The notes beneath the pieces were generated by a model. That model was not told where the DNA came from, made no database searches, and saw nothing but the letters and a program-made list of their open reading frames with translations. From positions 41,397 through 105,396 of the forward strand of contig JAULBX010009327.1 in assembly GCA_032358255.1 (NCBI GenBank): a stretch of DNA of 64,000 nt, written 5' to 3'. A program made the position numbers and the translations under genes. Positions 33,055 to 45,500 of the stretch are shown here, in pieces. How positions within the stretch are numbered: the first letter of the stretch is position 1; every line of letters begins with the position of its first letter. Source of the stretch: Heterotrichella gracilis. Lineage: Eukaryota > Sar > Xanthophyceae > Tribonematales > Xanthonemataceae.

Positions 33055-35013
33055 AACCACAAATAGCGTGGACCCCAGTTGGCACGCATGTGCACGCATT
33101 TGCAAAGTCACCCGTGGCATGCATATGCAAAGTCACCCTGCTTTGGTGCGGCGGCTGGTGGTACGCTATGCCACTACCGTATAAAATACTGTGGGGACCG
33201 CAGAGTCATGCTGTTGGCCAGGCGTGGAGGGTCCGTGATATAGTTATTGCAATGTGAGGATAAGGGTTTACGCACCAGTGTAGCGTAGAGCACAATGGAC
33301 GTGCGTGCGTGCTGCCAATAGGTTTCAAATGGACCATGGTGTGGCATTGCTAATGCACCACACGATAATACGCTGATCTGCTTCATGCATACACAATAAT
33401 AATACTGCGGACTTTTGATTCTCTGAAGAGCATACACTACTAGCCTTGGACATGGTGTGAACCTGTGTATCGTTGCTCATTCCGTTGAATCAGATCTACC
33501 ATCGCGTTGCCAATTACATGTGACATTGCTCATTGAGTTTGACAAAGGAAGGATTCATGATTGCCACTGCCATGTGACCTGTTTGAATTCATCCGTGATT
33601 GGCGCTGATTGACCATATGGGCTTCAGACTATCATAGCAGCTCAATGAGCTGCTAGGTGTTACTCATGAGACACTTTAATGACCATTCAGTAGGCAACGC
33701 AAGCATGGGTCCCTGTTGACCAACAGTGTCTGTAATCTCGTGCAATTGTGACAGTTATAAAAGGTGATTCTCTCAAATGACTTGTCAACATGGTGAACTG
33801 CATGTATTACACCAACGGCTTATGACTGCCGTGCAACAATTAATGACGATCGTCAACCAATTGGCGCTGCAAGCAAGCAGGTTGCAGTGCTCAGGGGCCA
33901 GAGCTCAGGGAGTGGGGCATTGATTACCATGGCATTTTTTGCTGTCATCAAACTTTGTTTCAAATCCGTTTCTTCAATTTAAATCTGCATAGCCTGTAAA
34001 CACATTTCAATGCCGCTTCAAAACGGTGCAGCGGCTGACAGTGTGCACCTTCAAGCGCAGCTCGGTTGGCAAGCTCTTTTGGACAGCAATGATAGAGGTG
34101 ATATATGCGGTCTTTGTATCGATATAACTGTTAATCGAAGCTTGCTGAATGTTGTTACTGAAAGTATAGCAGATGTGCAATCTTTTTTGCACATTTCTGA
34201 AAAACCCTAGCTCAGGGTAAAAGCATGGAATGGAACCTTGGCAAGTCCACATGAAACCTCCCTGGTATGATAACCTCTACAGAACTGTCTGAAAGGCTAT
34301 TCCGAAAACTATACCATCTCGTGCTTCGTATCGTGCTCTTGCAAAGCGAGCAAACGTAGTTTTCGACACATACATGGTGATCTGCCCACAGTGACTGTCC
34401 TGCCGCGGCTCCTTCTCCTTCCAACCAAGTGACACCTCCACCCAGAGTCCACCTACCCAACCACGTTAACAACTCCGTGGTGTGACAGAAACAGCATTCG
34501 TTAGCCCGCCCGAGTAAGGTCTGCAGGCGCGTGATATCCAACATAGCAAAGGCAAGTAGCCAAGTTGAACCCTCTGGGCACAGAGCAACCTATTCACCGA
34601 CGTAAGGTGAAGGCCTGTTGGATAGCATCTGCAAGGACACTTACTTTGGCTGTTGTAAAATAATACGTGCTGGCTGCATAAAATTGTCAGTCTGCTCTCT
34701 TTCATGCTTTACAGTGAAATTGAATACATAGTCCAAGGTTGTCCCTCTCTGTCACAGTGACTGAGAGTATGGTCCATGCACAGTGTGCACTGTGCATGGA
34801 CCTGCACAGTCTTCCATGGATCCTTGGCGCTGTAAGAATATGAGTTTTGGATTACTCATTGACATTGGGGGGCCCTGCCATGGCTTATAAACTGCAGTAA
34901 GATATGCCGGGGTCATCCTTGCGCAATTCTCTTGCCACAAAGCTTGCCTTGCAAGGACTGCTACCTTACATAAACTGTTCTACGTGGCTGCAGGTGCTTA
35001 ACCTGTTGCCACA
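33055..35013. other. Gene-poor stretch before the F-box/LRR cluster
   Basis: No coding exon can be supported. A minus-strand frame at 34212-34544 encodes a Cys/His-containing stretch (CCFCH...CSLCKS) that might be a gene fragment. A perfect 30-bp palindrome is present at 34772-34801. Confidence 0.45.
34772..34801. repeat. Perfect palindrome (hairpin)
   Basis: GTCCATGCACAGTG, two bases, then CACTGTGCATGGAC: two perfect 14-bp arms about 210 bp upstream of the first F-box/LRR ATG. Confidence 0.9.
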
Positions 35014-36474
35014 ATGGAGAGAGAACCTTCACTGCTTGTCAGCGCACTGCCTGATGATTGCCTGCAGAACATATTTGGCAGGCTGAGCCTGAAGGACAGG
35101 GCGCAGTCATTGCCACTTGTGTGCAAGCGCTGGCACGGGGTGCTTCTCAAGCCATCACCAGCCTGGAGCAATGTCCACATGCCCACAGCCATGTTCCGCA
35201 GCTGGTCAGTCACAGATTTGGAGCTTGTTCCATGTGTCAGCGGCAGAATCACCAGGCTGGGGAGGCTCATAAAATGGCTCGCCAGGGTGGGTGAATCCAT
35301 CAACACCTTCAAGAGCTGGTGTTTGTCTGAGAGGAAGTTTGTCATCTCCAACTCTCGGGAAACTGTGCTCAGATTTCTACTGTCAATCGCAACCAATTTG
35401 CAGAAGTTGGAGTTGCATGAAGAGACTCCTCTGGAGATGCAAGGCAGCATCAATCTCATATGGCAGGCATCTGAGATTGTCAAGGGATGCAAGAACCTTG
35501 CAAGCCTACACCTGCACGTCGTGGAGAACCTGGATTTGCTGGAAGGCGATGCTCTCCTGGGAGCAGTAACAGCCCTCACCAGCCTGACACACCTGTCATT
35601 GAGCTCCACATACCATGGCAACCAGTCTGGCTCTGCCCACGACGCGGTGCAGCGTGGCGACGTGGCAATCTCCAGTTTCCCTGGGAGCGTCTCAGTACTC
35701 ACGCGCCTGCAGGAGGTCACCATTGGCAGATGGCTGGTGGTTGCTGAGGTGTCACAGAATGTGGCGCAGCTCACCAACCTCCAGTCCCTCACCCTGTCCA
35801 CAGCAGCCTTCCCTACAGCAGTCACCAGCCTCAAGGGCCTGCGCCACCTGTGCGTCAGTCGCTACACACTTGATGGCCCCTTCCCAACCCTCTTCATGAT
35901 GACCAGCTTGACCTCCCTCCATCTGGAGCCCCATGCCAGCGCGGCAATTGCAAACCTGGATGATTTCAATGGGAGGCTCCCATGTCAGCTACAGTCACTC
36001 AATTTCACAGCAGCAACAGCGGTCCCTGCAAACGTTCCCATCCACCTGGCTGACCTCACCAACCTCACGCGTCTGGAGCTGCGGTGCGAGTACGATGGAG
36101 CGGTGCCGAGTGAGCTGGGACAACTGACCAACCTCCAGCGGCTGGTGCTGGGTCCCAGGGATGCATCCAGGCCCGGGCGCCAGGCTCCGGCAGTGGTGGT
36201 TGATGCGGCATGCATCCTTGCCCTTGGGAAGCTGGAGCACTGCACCCTGGGCAGCAACAAGGTGACGCTCAGCCTTGAGGTGCCAGCTGGCAGCCCTGCG
36301 GCGCTGGCGTTTGCACGCGCTGGTTGTCAGCCCACAGCCAGCCTCATGCGAGCGGGGCCGGACAAGAACTGGAGGGTGAGCACCACCATCCCATGCCCGC
36401 GCTTGCCAGCCATGCGAGACAGCCTGGAGAAGATGTACGCGGCACTGGCTGTGCTTGCCATGGTACTCCAGTGA
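35014..36474 (+). CDS. F-box/LRR protein, copy 1
   Basis: A single-exon gene of 486 residues. The N-terminal F-box (about 10-52: LPDDCLQNIFGRLSLKDRAQ, LPLVCKRWHGVLLKPSPAWS) would bind SKP1 in an SCF ubiquitin ligase. It is followed by leucine-rich repeats (LTNLQSLTLS, LKGLRHLCVSRYTLDGPFPT, LADLTNLTRLELRCEYDGAV, ELGQLTNLQRLVLG) that form the presumed substrate-binding surface. The C-terminal 60 residues are non-LRR and end EKMYAALAVLAMVLQ. Plant-type and algal F-box/LRR genes are often tandem and intronless, as here. The 3' 440 bp are nearly identical to copy 2 while the 5' half has diverged. The ATG at 35014 is the natural start at the F-box. Confidence 0.92.
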   Translation: MEREPSLLVSALPDDCLQNIFGRLSLKDRAQSLPLVCKRWHGVLLKPSPAWSNVHMPTAMFRSWSVTDLELVPCVSGRITRLGRLIKWLARVGESINTFKSWCLSERKFVISNSRETVLRFLLSIATNLQKLELHEETPLEMQGSINLIWQASEIVKGCKNLASLHLHVVENLDLLEGDALLGAVTALTSLTHLSLSSTYHGNQSGSAHDAVQRGDVAISSFPGSVSVLTRLQEVTIGRWLVVAEVSQNVAQLTNLQSLTLSTAAFPTAVTSLKGLRHLCVSRYTLDGPFPTLFMMTSLTSLHLEPHASAAIANLDDFNGRLPCQLQSLNFTAATAVPANVPIHLADLTNLTRLELRCEYDGAVPSELGQLTNLQRLVLGPRDASRPGRQAPAVVVDAACILALGKLEHCTLGSNKVTLSLEVPAGSPAALAFARAGCQPTASLMRAGPDKNWRVSTTIPCPRLPAMRDSLEKMYAALAVLAMVLQ

Positions 36475-38186
36475 TGGTGCAGTATGAAATGAGGCTAAGG
36501 CAATGACAGGCAATGAACATACTATTCAGTTAAAGAGTTCATGATTGCCATTGCCATAGGGCATGTCTGAATGCGTTCACAACTAGACTAAGTGGCACTG
36601 CCGATATATCATATAGGCGTTTCAAAACGATCGAGAGTTGACAGTAACCCGGCTGTAGCATGCAAGGGTCCATTTTGTTACAAGTATTACGCCTCTGTAT
36701 TTGCTGCGGAAACGGGGTTCAACTTGACACAATGATTCACGCGCCCATGCTGACATTTATGTTTGATACATGTTGGTAACCTTGGCGTCTATACATGGCA
36801 CTAACATTTGGATATCCAATTGTTAGTTGACTTGAGACCCTGGCTGAGGGTAGCATGCTAGCTTGGTTTATTACAGATTCCATGCGAAGGGAATGCTCAT
36901 GGTCACGCGCCATGGCCTGCCGGGCACCATGGTGCAAGGTCTAGAAGAATGCATGTTAACATTAAATTTTATTTGGGTATCCTCTAGATCAGGCCAGGGC
37001 ACCGCTGCGGCACGAGCTTCGCACTCGTGTTCAATAGACATTAGTAATTCCCAGTCAGATGAAGACAGAGGAAATAGGCTCAACGCTCGGAGGCACATGG
37101 CCATGGCAGTACTAGTAAGCACTCGTTGAGTTAAAACCCCAGCGTAGGGTCACTGAACGTGGTAATATATCTTGTGCATCCGCGGTATATGACTCGAACA
37201 AACCACACATGCATGGAATAGGCAGTATTCGACGACTTATTTCCCATGATTGGTCTACTAGGTGACCTCAGCTTGCTGCCGCAATGAATGGGACATGCAG
37301 GTCCTGGTGGCACAGTGATGGCACTTGCTGAGCAGTAGCTGAGATTACAGGGATTGTTTGGCGTGACCACTTAGTACAAACCGTTGCTGCTTGCACAAAG
37401 ACAAGTGCACGTTCACGGTGCCTTGCTTCTGAGATAGCAGTGCTCACGAGTACTTCCAAGCTGTAGTCTACCTTTTGTTCCATTCTGACACGTTACTACG
37501 CACGCAAGGGACAGTACCAGTGGCGTTCAGCAGCCTGCAAACCAACTTAGCATATTCCAGGACGCCTTTCGCAAGTGGCCCACCGCCAAAGACTCGTTTC
37601 AGGTACACTCACTGTAACAAAATGCATATACGTGAGGCAGGTGGGGTTACCGTAGCCAGTGGCCCCACGCCACGCACTGTTCTTTAAAAGCCCGCCAAAA
37701 AGAACAGGCTCTCTTAGAGCTACCTGCATGCATCACAGTACAACCTACTCAGAAGTTAAAACCCCTCTCACGGTGAACCCCCTTCATGCTTGGAATCTAT
37801 TGAGCAGCAGAACCATCAGATTCAGCTGCTTATTTCTGAAATGTCTCATAATAGTCCACTGGAATGAGGGCCCATACACTGCACTTTGCCATGTCATTCA
37901 TTGAACGTTTGAGACTCTCGCTAGTAACAGGTTGTTTCAAACGAAGTTCAGTCCAGTCTGAAACTAGACTTGAGTTACACGCAATGCCATTGCATTACAC
38001 CATTTGAAATAAAGCTAGCTGCAAAGATTTCAGGAGACTGTACATCAATGGTCCATTCATGACTGACTGCGTGAGATCTGCAGCCTGGTTAAAATTCAAT
38101 CAAATGAACATCCATCCCATGTGATTTCTGCAAACATATGCATAAATCTGCATCCCCAGGTGGCTGAAGCGACGCAACGTTTTGCA
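36475..38186. other. Intergenic, F-box/LRR copies 1-2
   Basis: No gene supported; open frames are short and lack family features. It must hold the copy 1 3' UTR and the copy 2 promoter. Confidence 0.5.
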
Positions 38187-39710
38187 ATGGAGACATGGGA
38201 ACAGGCAATGGGCATCTGCGGGCTACCTGATGACTGCCTACAGAACATATTTGGCAGGCTGAGCCTCGAGGATAGAGCACAGTCACTGCCATTTGTTTCC
38301 AAGCAATGGCACAGACTGCTTTCTGCGCCATCTGCATCCTGGAGCGATGTTGACATTGGCAAGAACAGGTTCCGCAATTGGGCACTCTCAGAATTGGATC
38401 TGTTCCCATCCGATCGGGGCGTTGCAAAGCTGAGCTCGCTTTTAAACTGGCTCACCAGGGTGGGTCCGTCAATCAACAGCTTCAAGGGCTTAGCAGTACC
38501 AGAAATGGTTACCCTGCGGGGCAGCTCAATGACCAGCTTGGACAAAGAAGAGTCTCGGATGGCAAATGCAATCACCAGGGTCATTTGTAGAATGGTGACA
38601 GCGGAGCTGCTGCCAAATGCAATCAATTTGCAAAGTTTGGAGCTGAATGGAGTTGCTGCTTCAAATTTACAATGCAATGCAAAGCTTGTGGAGGGATGCA
38701 AAACTCTCACAAGATTGCACCTGCACCTGGATCAGCTGGAAATGTTGGAAGCAGATGCGTTTCTGGATGCAGTGACAGGTCTCAGAGGCTCCAACCTGAC
38801 AGCCCTGCGCATCACCTCCTCCAATCCGATCCTTTGGCAACCTAATCATGCTGGCGCAGCGCAGGATGGGCTATTGAGTCTTGAAGGACAGTTGTCATTC
38901 TCCTGTGTTCCTGGGAGTATTTCAGTACTCACGCGCCTGCAGAAGCTCACCATTGGCAGGTGGCTTTTGGTTGGTGAGGTGTCACAGGAATTGGAGCAGC
39001 TCACCAACCTCCAATCGCTCACCCTGTCGCCAGATATCTTCCCCACCGCTGTCACCAGCCTCAAGGGTCTGCGCCACCTGTGCGTCACTCGGTACATGCT
39101 GGATGACCCCTTCCCATCCCTCTCCATGATGACAAGCTTGACTTTCCTCCATCTGGAGCCTCACGTTGATGAGGAAATTGCAAACTTGACACCTGATGGC
39201 CTCAGCAGGAAGCTCCCACATCAGCTGCGATCACTCAATTTCACAACAGCAACAGCAGTCCCTGCGCGCATTCCCATCCACCTGGCTGACCTCACCAACC
39301 TCACGCGCCTGGAGCTGCGGTGCGAGTATGATGGAGCGGTGCCAGCTGAGCTGGGACAACTGACCAACCTTCAGCGGCTGATCCTGGGGCCCAGGGATGC
39401 ATCCAGGCCCGGGCGCCAGGCCCCGGCAGTGGTGATTGACGCAGCATGCCTCCTCGCCTTCGGGAAGCTGGAGCACTGCTCCCTGGGCAGCAACAAGGCG
39501 ACGCTCAGCCTCGAGGTGCCAGCTGGCAGCCCTGCGGCGCTGGCGTTTGCACGCGCTGGATGTCAGCCCACAGCCAGCCTCATGCGAGCGGGGCCGGACA
39601 AGAACTGGAGGGTGAGCACCACCATCCCATGCCCGCGCTTGCCAGCCATGCGAGACAGCCTGGAGAAGATGTACGCGGCGCTGGCTGTGCTTGCCATGGT
39701 ACTCCAGTGA
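38187..39710 (+). CDS. F-box/LRR protein, copy 2
   Basis: A single-exon tandem paralogue of 507 residues. The ATG at 38187 (METWEQAMG) precedes the F-box LPDDCLQNIFGRLSLEDRAQ. An open frame extends further upstream but without ATG. The LRR region parallels copy 1: LTRLQKLTIGRWLLVGEVSQ, LKGLRHLCVTRYMLDDPFPS, LADLTNLTRLELRCEYDGAV and the same C-terminal EKMYAALAVLAMVLQ. The middle segment (residues about 70-260) is diverged and contains small insertions relative to copy 1, as expected for a substrate-selecting region. Likely role is SCF substrate recognition; the target is unknown. Confidence 0.92.
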   Translation: METWEQAMGICGLPDDCLQNIFGRLSLEDRAQSLPFVSKQWHRLLSAPSASWSDVDIGKNRFRNWALSELDLFPSDRGVAKLSSLLNWLTRVGPSINSFKGLAVPEMVTLRGSSMTSLDKEESRMANAITRVICRMVTAELLPNAINLQSLELNGVAASNLQCNAKLVEGCKTLTRLHLHLDQLEMLEADAFLDAVTGLRGSNLTALRITSSNPILWQPNHAGAAQDGLLSLEGQLSFSCVPGSISVLTRLQKLTIGRWLLVGEVSQELEQLTNLQSLTLSPDIFPTAVTSLKGLRHLCVTRYMLDDPFPSLSMMTSLTFLHLEPHVDEEIANLTPDGLSRKLPHQLRSLNFTTATAVPARIPIHLADLTNLTRLELRCEYDGAVPAELGQLTNLQRLILGPRDASRPGRQAPAVVIDAACLLAFGKLEHCSLGSNKATLSLEVPAGSPAALAFARAGCQPTASLMRAGPDKNWRVSTTIPCPRLPAMRDSLEKMYAALAVLAMVLQ

Positions 39711-40726
39711 TGGCGCACATACCACCTATACCACCCATGGCCATGCAGCGTGGGATGGCGTTGACTTCAATACTGAACATAGCTGGGGCCTTGAGTTTGA
39801 TATCCGATACATTTGATACATGATAATATCTCATGATAGGTGCACCAGTCTTATTTGATAATTGATAGCCGTTAATTTTACATGCACAGGAATGAAAGAG
39901 CTGATGCAATCGTCCAGATCGACATGGTTTGGCGTGGCGTGACGCACGATTGGCATCAATCATCTTGGATAGCATTATGTACAGTGTTCAATATGCCAAA
40001 GCATGTTGCTGTGTCCTAGTAGTAGGCAAGCAAGTTCATGCACGGTGTAATGGCAAGGTTGAACCTGCACATGTCTGAGGTGAAGAGTGCGGTAGGTTTC
40101 TTTCAAGTTGCAACAACGGGACACAAGCACCTGATCCATGCTGCCTATTCTTCTTGGAGCACAGTTGCGCCAGGAGAGCAACCCAATGTGCCCCACACCA
40201 GTCCAGGCATTTTACAGCCAAAAAACCCCTGTTGAGGGTTATGCTGGGATCATCCGCAGTGCGAACTCATGTTGCGAACTGCGCTGCCTTGACATATGCC
40301 ATGTCATTGACCCTTTATTTTCAAACGTTCCACTCGCACCCGCAAGGTTTGCTCAGGTGATCACGTGTGTTAAAACTGTCACAGGTGTTAACTGCTGTGA
40401 AGGGCCTCAACCTGGTGGTGGTGTGCGGGGGGCTTTGCTCATCAGGTGTCAGGTGGGTGGCGTGCATGCATGCATAGGTATGGGATATTCGCTGGTTAAT
40501 TGTCACTTCATTCTGCGCCGCCTGTGGATAATTGCACTCCATTCAGCTTGGGTGTGCAACCGCTGCCCGTGAAGGTTCACGGCATTTGCCGGCATCTATG
40601 GACAACAAGTTCTCAGGCTGTTTCTTCTTCGCAGGGAGGACCCATTTGCCAAGCTGAGTGGAGTTCATATATGTAGGACCTTACGTGGAGGGTTCAACCT
40701 ACGACGAGCGTGCCCAGTTGCCCATC
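39711..40726. other. Intergenic, F-box/LRR copies 2-3
   Basis: No gene supported. A pyrimidine-rich TTCTTCTTCGCAG acceptor-like site at about 40633 could belong to a 5' UTR intron of copy 3. Confidence 0.45.
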
Positions 40727-42054
40727 ATGGACCAAGCACTTGTTGACATCACCACCCACAGCAGCAACCCAGCAAACCAGAGTTGCCATATACACTCCCT
40801 CCCAGACCACCTACAGCAGCGCATATCCGGGAAAATGGAGTGGACAACCGTCGACACTTGCTACATGGTGTCCGACAACACCCGTCACGTCGCACGGCTC
40901 CAGCTGGTGTGCAAGCGCTGGCACCAGGCCCTCGCAGGCCCAAGCACAGTCTGGGGGAAGACGTTGCTTGTCCACCCGTCAACAAGCAGTTCTTGGACTG
41001 GCTGTGTCCCAAGCTGGAGGCCACGAGGAGTGTCTGCCGCATCAACGGCTCGGAGCAGGAGTTGCTGCGCCTGTTCAGCTCCCTCAACCCAACGTGCCTC
41101 ACATACCTTCAGTCCGTGAACACATTGCACAGAGGGTCCAGTGCCGGGCAGCTGCTTGAGGCCACCTTGCGCCTCACCTCCCTGCAGTCCTTGGACCTGT
41201 GGCTGTGCTGCACCCCGGAGCAGGTGGCGCCCTACATGTCTGCCATGTCAGCACTGGGCAAACTGGAGAGCATCAGCCTTCATGCCAGCAGACCAAGCGA
41301 CCAGGGCTGGTGGCCGGAGCTTCCACGCCTTCCCAGTGTAAAAGAGGCACTGGTGACGGTGAATGGGGTTGACTTTGTGCCATTGTTGGTGCACCAGCCT
41401 GCGCTCACCAGCCTGGAAGTACATGGCAGCGATTACCCTAGGGACGAGGATGCACAGCTGAGCACCACCTGTTGGCAGCTCACCCAGTTGAGGAGCCTGA
41501 GCGTGAAGAAGCTGGAGATGCCTGGCCGCCTCCCCACATCCTTGCGGGACCTTTCTATCTTCACCACCGGCCGGCATGTAGACGCCACTGCATTTCAGTT
41601 AGGCCTGGTCCACCTGACTTCACTGGAGCTGTGTGACGTGGACATCCAGCAAATCACCCCTGCCCTGGTTGGCCTCACCAACCTCCGGGAGCTGGACGTG
41701 GGTAGCATGTATGAGCCGCTGGTGCTGCCGGTCATGCCCAGCCTCACGCTGCTCCAGGCGGAGCCGTTCTACACCGAAAGCATGCATTTGGAGGCGCCCA
41801 TCAACCCCAACCTGCGCTTGCCAACCTGGTTCAATTCACTGGTGGCCATCAAAGAGAGCTATGGGAAGTACAGTATAGGCACAGACCTGGAGGATGATGA
41901 TGATGATGACATGGATTCTTTGGTTGTGGGGGCATCACAGCGCCTGCCCCTGGAGGGGCCAGCGCACGCTTACGCAATACCAGAAGCAAGGGAGGAGTTG
42001 GAGCGGTGCTGTGCGTGGCTGCATGCTCTCCCAACGCACGCTGACAGGCAATAG
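40727..42054 (+). CDS. F-box/LRR protein, copy 3, with one frame break
   Basis: An F-box-type start (SLPDHLQQRIS, then LQLVCKRWHQALAGPSTVWG) lies in the frame beginning with the ATG at 40727. The LRR part (LRLTSLQSLDLWLC, LPSVKEALVTVNGVDFVPLL, WQLTQLRSLSVKKLEMPGRL, LVGLTNLRELDVGS) lies in another frame that runs to TAG at 42054. The frames meet near 40975, where coding signal moves from one to the other. This is either a true one-base frameshift (recent pseudogene) or a base error in the assembly; no intron signals flank it. The C-terminus has an acidic EDDDDDDMDS run. It is more distant from copies 1 and 2 than they are from each other, with an added insertion in the F-box region. Confidence 0.8.
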
Positions 42055-42582
42055 CATCACCATCTAGTATTACTTTGCTTACTGTGTGGATACACAACGC
42101 AATAAGCCGATGGCGGCTAGACTAGGAATTGATTTTTGAAAATATGTTTGTTGTGCATGTGGAATAAAGGAGCCTTTTGAAACATCCCCAGCAAATTTAT
42201 GGCATTGCGCCAGATGGAACATGCCCAGTACCTGATATACAAGCAGGATTCGGCGCACGCAGGCATCACATCAACGCACTTGCACATACACGCAATTTGA
42301 AAGCCTGCTTTCTGAAGAGCTCTCATGAGCAGCAATGTCATTGATCATTAAGACCGCCACATGCCCCTCCCTCCAATCGCGCCCCTCCTCCCTGCATGTT
42401 AAGCCCCAACTTGCAGCGAGGCGCATCATTTTGCATACGCAGTGCAATCCCTCCTCCCAAAACACTTCCCCATCAATCCCTCAGGCAGCCTGCCTCCCCC
42501 CACCCCCTCGTCGCTGCCCTCTCCCACCCCATTCACCGCCGTGTTTCCTCCCACCCCTCCGCAGTCCTCCGCACTTTTCCCC
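42055..42582. other. Convergent 3' region of F-box copy 3 and UBE4
   Basis: No coding exon supported. It contains the 3' UTRs of both convergent genes and a C/T-rich stretch running into the UBE4 stop. Confidence 0.5.
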
Positions 42583-45500
42583 TCAGTTCGACACACCCCC
42601 ACCCCGCCCGCCCGCCGCCACCGCAGCAGCAGCTGCAGCCTTCTTCCCCCTTGCCCACTCCCTTATCCGCAGCTTCAGCTCCGGTAGCGGCACCAGCTCG
42701 TCGGGTTTGAGCGGCGCTCTGCTGAAAGGGTCTGTTGGGTCTGACAGAAGGTGGCGCATAATGATGGGGCGGTCAACAACCTGCGTTGGGGGTGGGGTGA
42801 TGGGTCACGGTGGAGGATGGCACAAGGTGCACTGGTAACGCACAGGTATGATATGGGCATCACAAAGATAGCATACATATATATAAGGTAACACAAGACA
42901 ATTACACATGTAGATACAGATGTGGTGCTGAGCCGTGGGTGAGCATGACAGACACAATATAACTGTAAGTACTTCACCACACACACACCCAGTGACTTGA
43001 AACCCCACCTCGCCGCCCCCTTCCCCTTCCCCAACCCACCCACCTGTTTTGAGCTGGGCAGCTGCACCGGATCCCGCATGATTGTGGACATGATGGGGTC
43101 AAGGAACTCATCAGGCACATCGTCAAACATCTCGTCATCCGCTGCGCCCTGTTCTACCGCCCGCTCAATACCCTCCGCTAGGGTCTCAAAGTCGCGCACG
43201 TCGCCCTCGGGCAGCAGGCCATGGGATCGAAGCACCTGGGGGCCAATTTTTCTCTGTTAAAACATTATTTAGATAACTGTTCTTTTATATTATAGAAGAG
43301 CAATGCAAATGACATTTTTTCAAAATCAGAAGCTTTTGTAGATTCTAAAAATCCGAGGGGATTGCAATCATTTTGGGTGCAAATCATGTTTACGGCGTTC
43401 TTATTTACTGAGGTTTGCAGCTGGGAATGGCAGGGGTGCGTGAATCCTGTCCCCTCACCTCCGCCGCCATGTCAAACACCCCGTTGCTGTAGCTGCACTG
43501 GTCACATCCCCCCCTCCCTACCTAGGATTCTTGCAGCAGGGTCCCCTTAGGGTTTACGGGTTCTCTCACCTCCGTCGCCTTGTCAAACACCTCTTTGCTG
43601 TAGCTGCGCTGGACACACCACCCCATCCTCATCTAACGTTCGGCAGCAGGGTATCGTATGGTTTCATATGATTCCCTTACCTCTGCGGCCATGTCAAACA
43701 CCTCCTTGCTGTAGCTGCGCTGGTCAGCCGCCACCGCGGGCGCCAGCCTGCCACCCCTGTCCGCCCTGTGCAGGTTGAGGTAGATGGCTGTGATGTCAAC
43801 CAGCAGCTGGCCGGGGTGCCAGTTGAGGGACTTGGGGTCGCTCACCTTCAGGGACTTGCGCTCGGGGCCTGTGAGGATTGGGGAAAGGGGTTTTATGGGA
43901 TTTGCATCCGAGTGGCGGGGATGGGGAAAGACACTTTAAGGGACTTGCGCTCGGGGCCTGCGGGGATTTGGGGAAAGGCAGCTTTGGGGTATGTGCGCTT
44001 GGGAGCCTGCAGGATCTGGATTGGATGAACAGTTTTTGGCACTTGAGGCCTGAAGGAAACGCAAAACAATGGTATTGTCAGGAGAATTTTGACATCACGG
44101 ATTGAGCTCCAGAACCCACACCACCACCACCCACCAGCCAGGCACAGCAAACAGACACACCACGCAACACGAAATACCCGCCCCCCCCTCCCCTAACCCC
44201 CAACACCACCCACCCGCCAGGTACAGCAGAAAGTAGTTGAGCATGGACGCCAGTCGCTCCACCATCTCTGGCGTCAGCCATGGCCGCACCACCTCCGAGT
44301 CCCCTGTGGTGTACTTGAGCAGGTGGATGATGTCCTGCGCGTAAGTCAGGAAGGCGCGCACCAGGCGCTTGTCCTCCTGGAGCTGCTCGCGCACATCCTG
44401 GCGCTCCTGGGGGTAAGGGATAAGGAGTGGCAATTGACTCTCAGAATTCGTGTTGTTGTGGTGGTGGGGGAGGCAGGGGGTGTAGGGGTGAGGAGGCAAT
44501 GGACAGCAGTGGAGGGTGGTGAGGGGTAGGGGGTGGCTAGGGTCATGGAAAACAATGCTGGAGGGGAGTAAGGGTGATATGGGGGCAATGGGGTATGGGG
44601 AAAAAAAGGGAATCTGTTTGCCAGAGAGTTGATCTACCCTCCAATTCATATGGGGTGTACTCTTAGGGTCTCTACCCACCTGCTGCGGCAGTAAGTTCCA
44701 GGTGTGTTGCTGCGCCATCTGGCCCTCTGCATCCCTGATGCGCGCCAGGCGCTTGAGTGACTCATCCAGCAGGTAGATTGCGTCGTTGATGATGTTTGAG
44801 CAGAACTTGAGGTAGGTGATGGGCTGCTGGGTGGTGAGGTGGCGCCAGGCCTCGCGGTGCCAAGGAATCTCCCACAGGTACTCTGCGGGTGGGGGGTGAA
44901 GGGTAATGGGCAGGGGTGCACCCAGAACTTACTGCGATTCTTAAACCGCACAGGCATACATCTTTAGGGTTTAGACCTAAAGCTTGGGGTTTGAGATGTG
45001 CACCCTTAATGTGGTGCCACATCATAGACCTTAGGGTCCAAAGTTTAGAGGGTATGGTTGTCATGCGCCCAGTATTTCCTATGTGCAGCTTGTGGCAGAA
45101 TCCTGGCTGAACGGAGGAAGGATTTAGGATTAAGGGTTTTCTTGCGCACCTAGAATATCCTCTATGTGCTGGCGCGTGGCAGGCTACATTAGCATTTAGG
45201 GTTCAAGGTTCAAGGTTTAAGGGTTTTTTGTGTACCTAGGATCTCCTCTATGTGCTGCCTTGTGGCAAACTTCTCGTAGAACTGGTTGCTCCTGTCGGTG
45301 CGCTCAATGTCCACATACACTAGGATGAGGCTGAACACCTGTGGGGAGAGGGGGGGGGGGGTTACTGGATATGCATGTGTTGCCCATTAATTAGGCATGG
45401 TAACCTGTGATCCTTTCACCATAATGTATGCATGGACATCCTTTCAACATGGATCCATGCATCAAATCTCCACAACAAATGCGTACAGTATATGTGCCTG

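Noticed and set aside
34212-34544. Cys/His-containing minus-strand frame, possible zinc-finger fragment
   Set aside because: Spacing fits no known finger, and there are no partner exons or start.
42335-42838. Plus-strand frame of 167 codons over the UBE4 3' end
   Set aside because: It is antisense to the U-box exon and rich in Pro/Ser; the minus-strand reading is a clear U-box.
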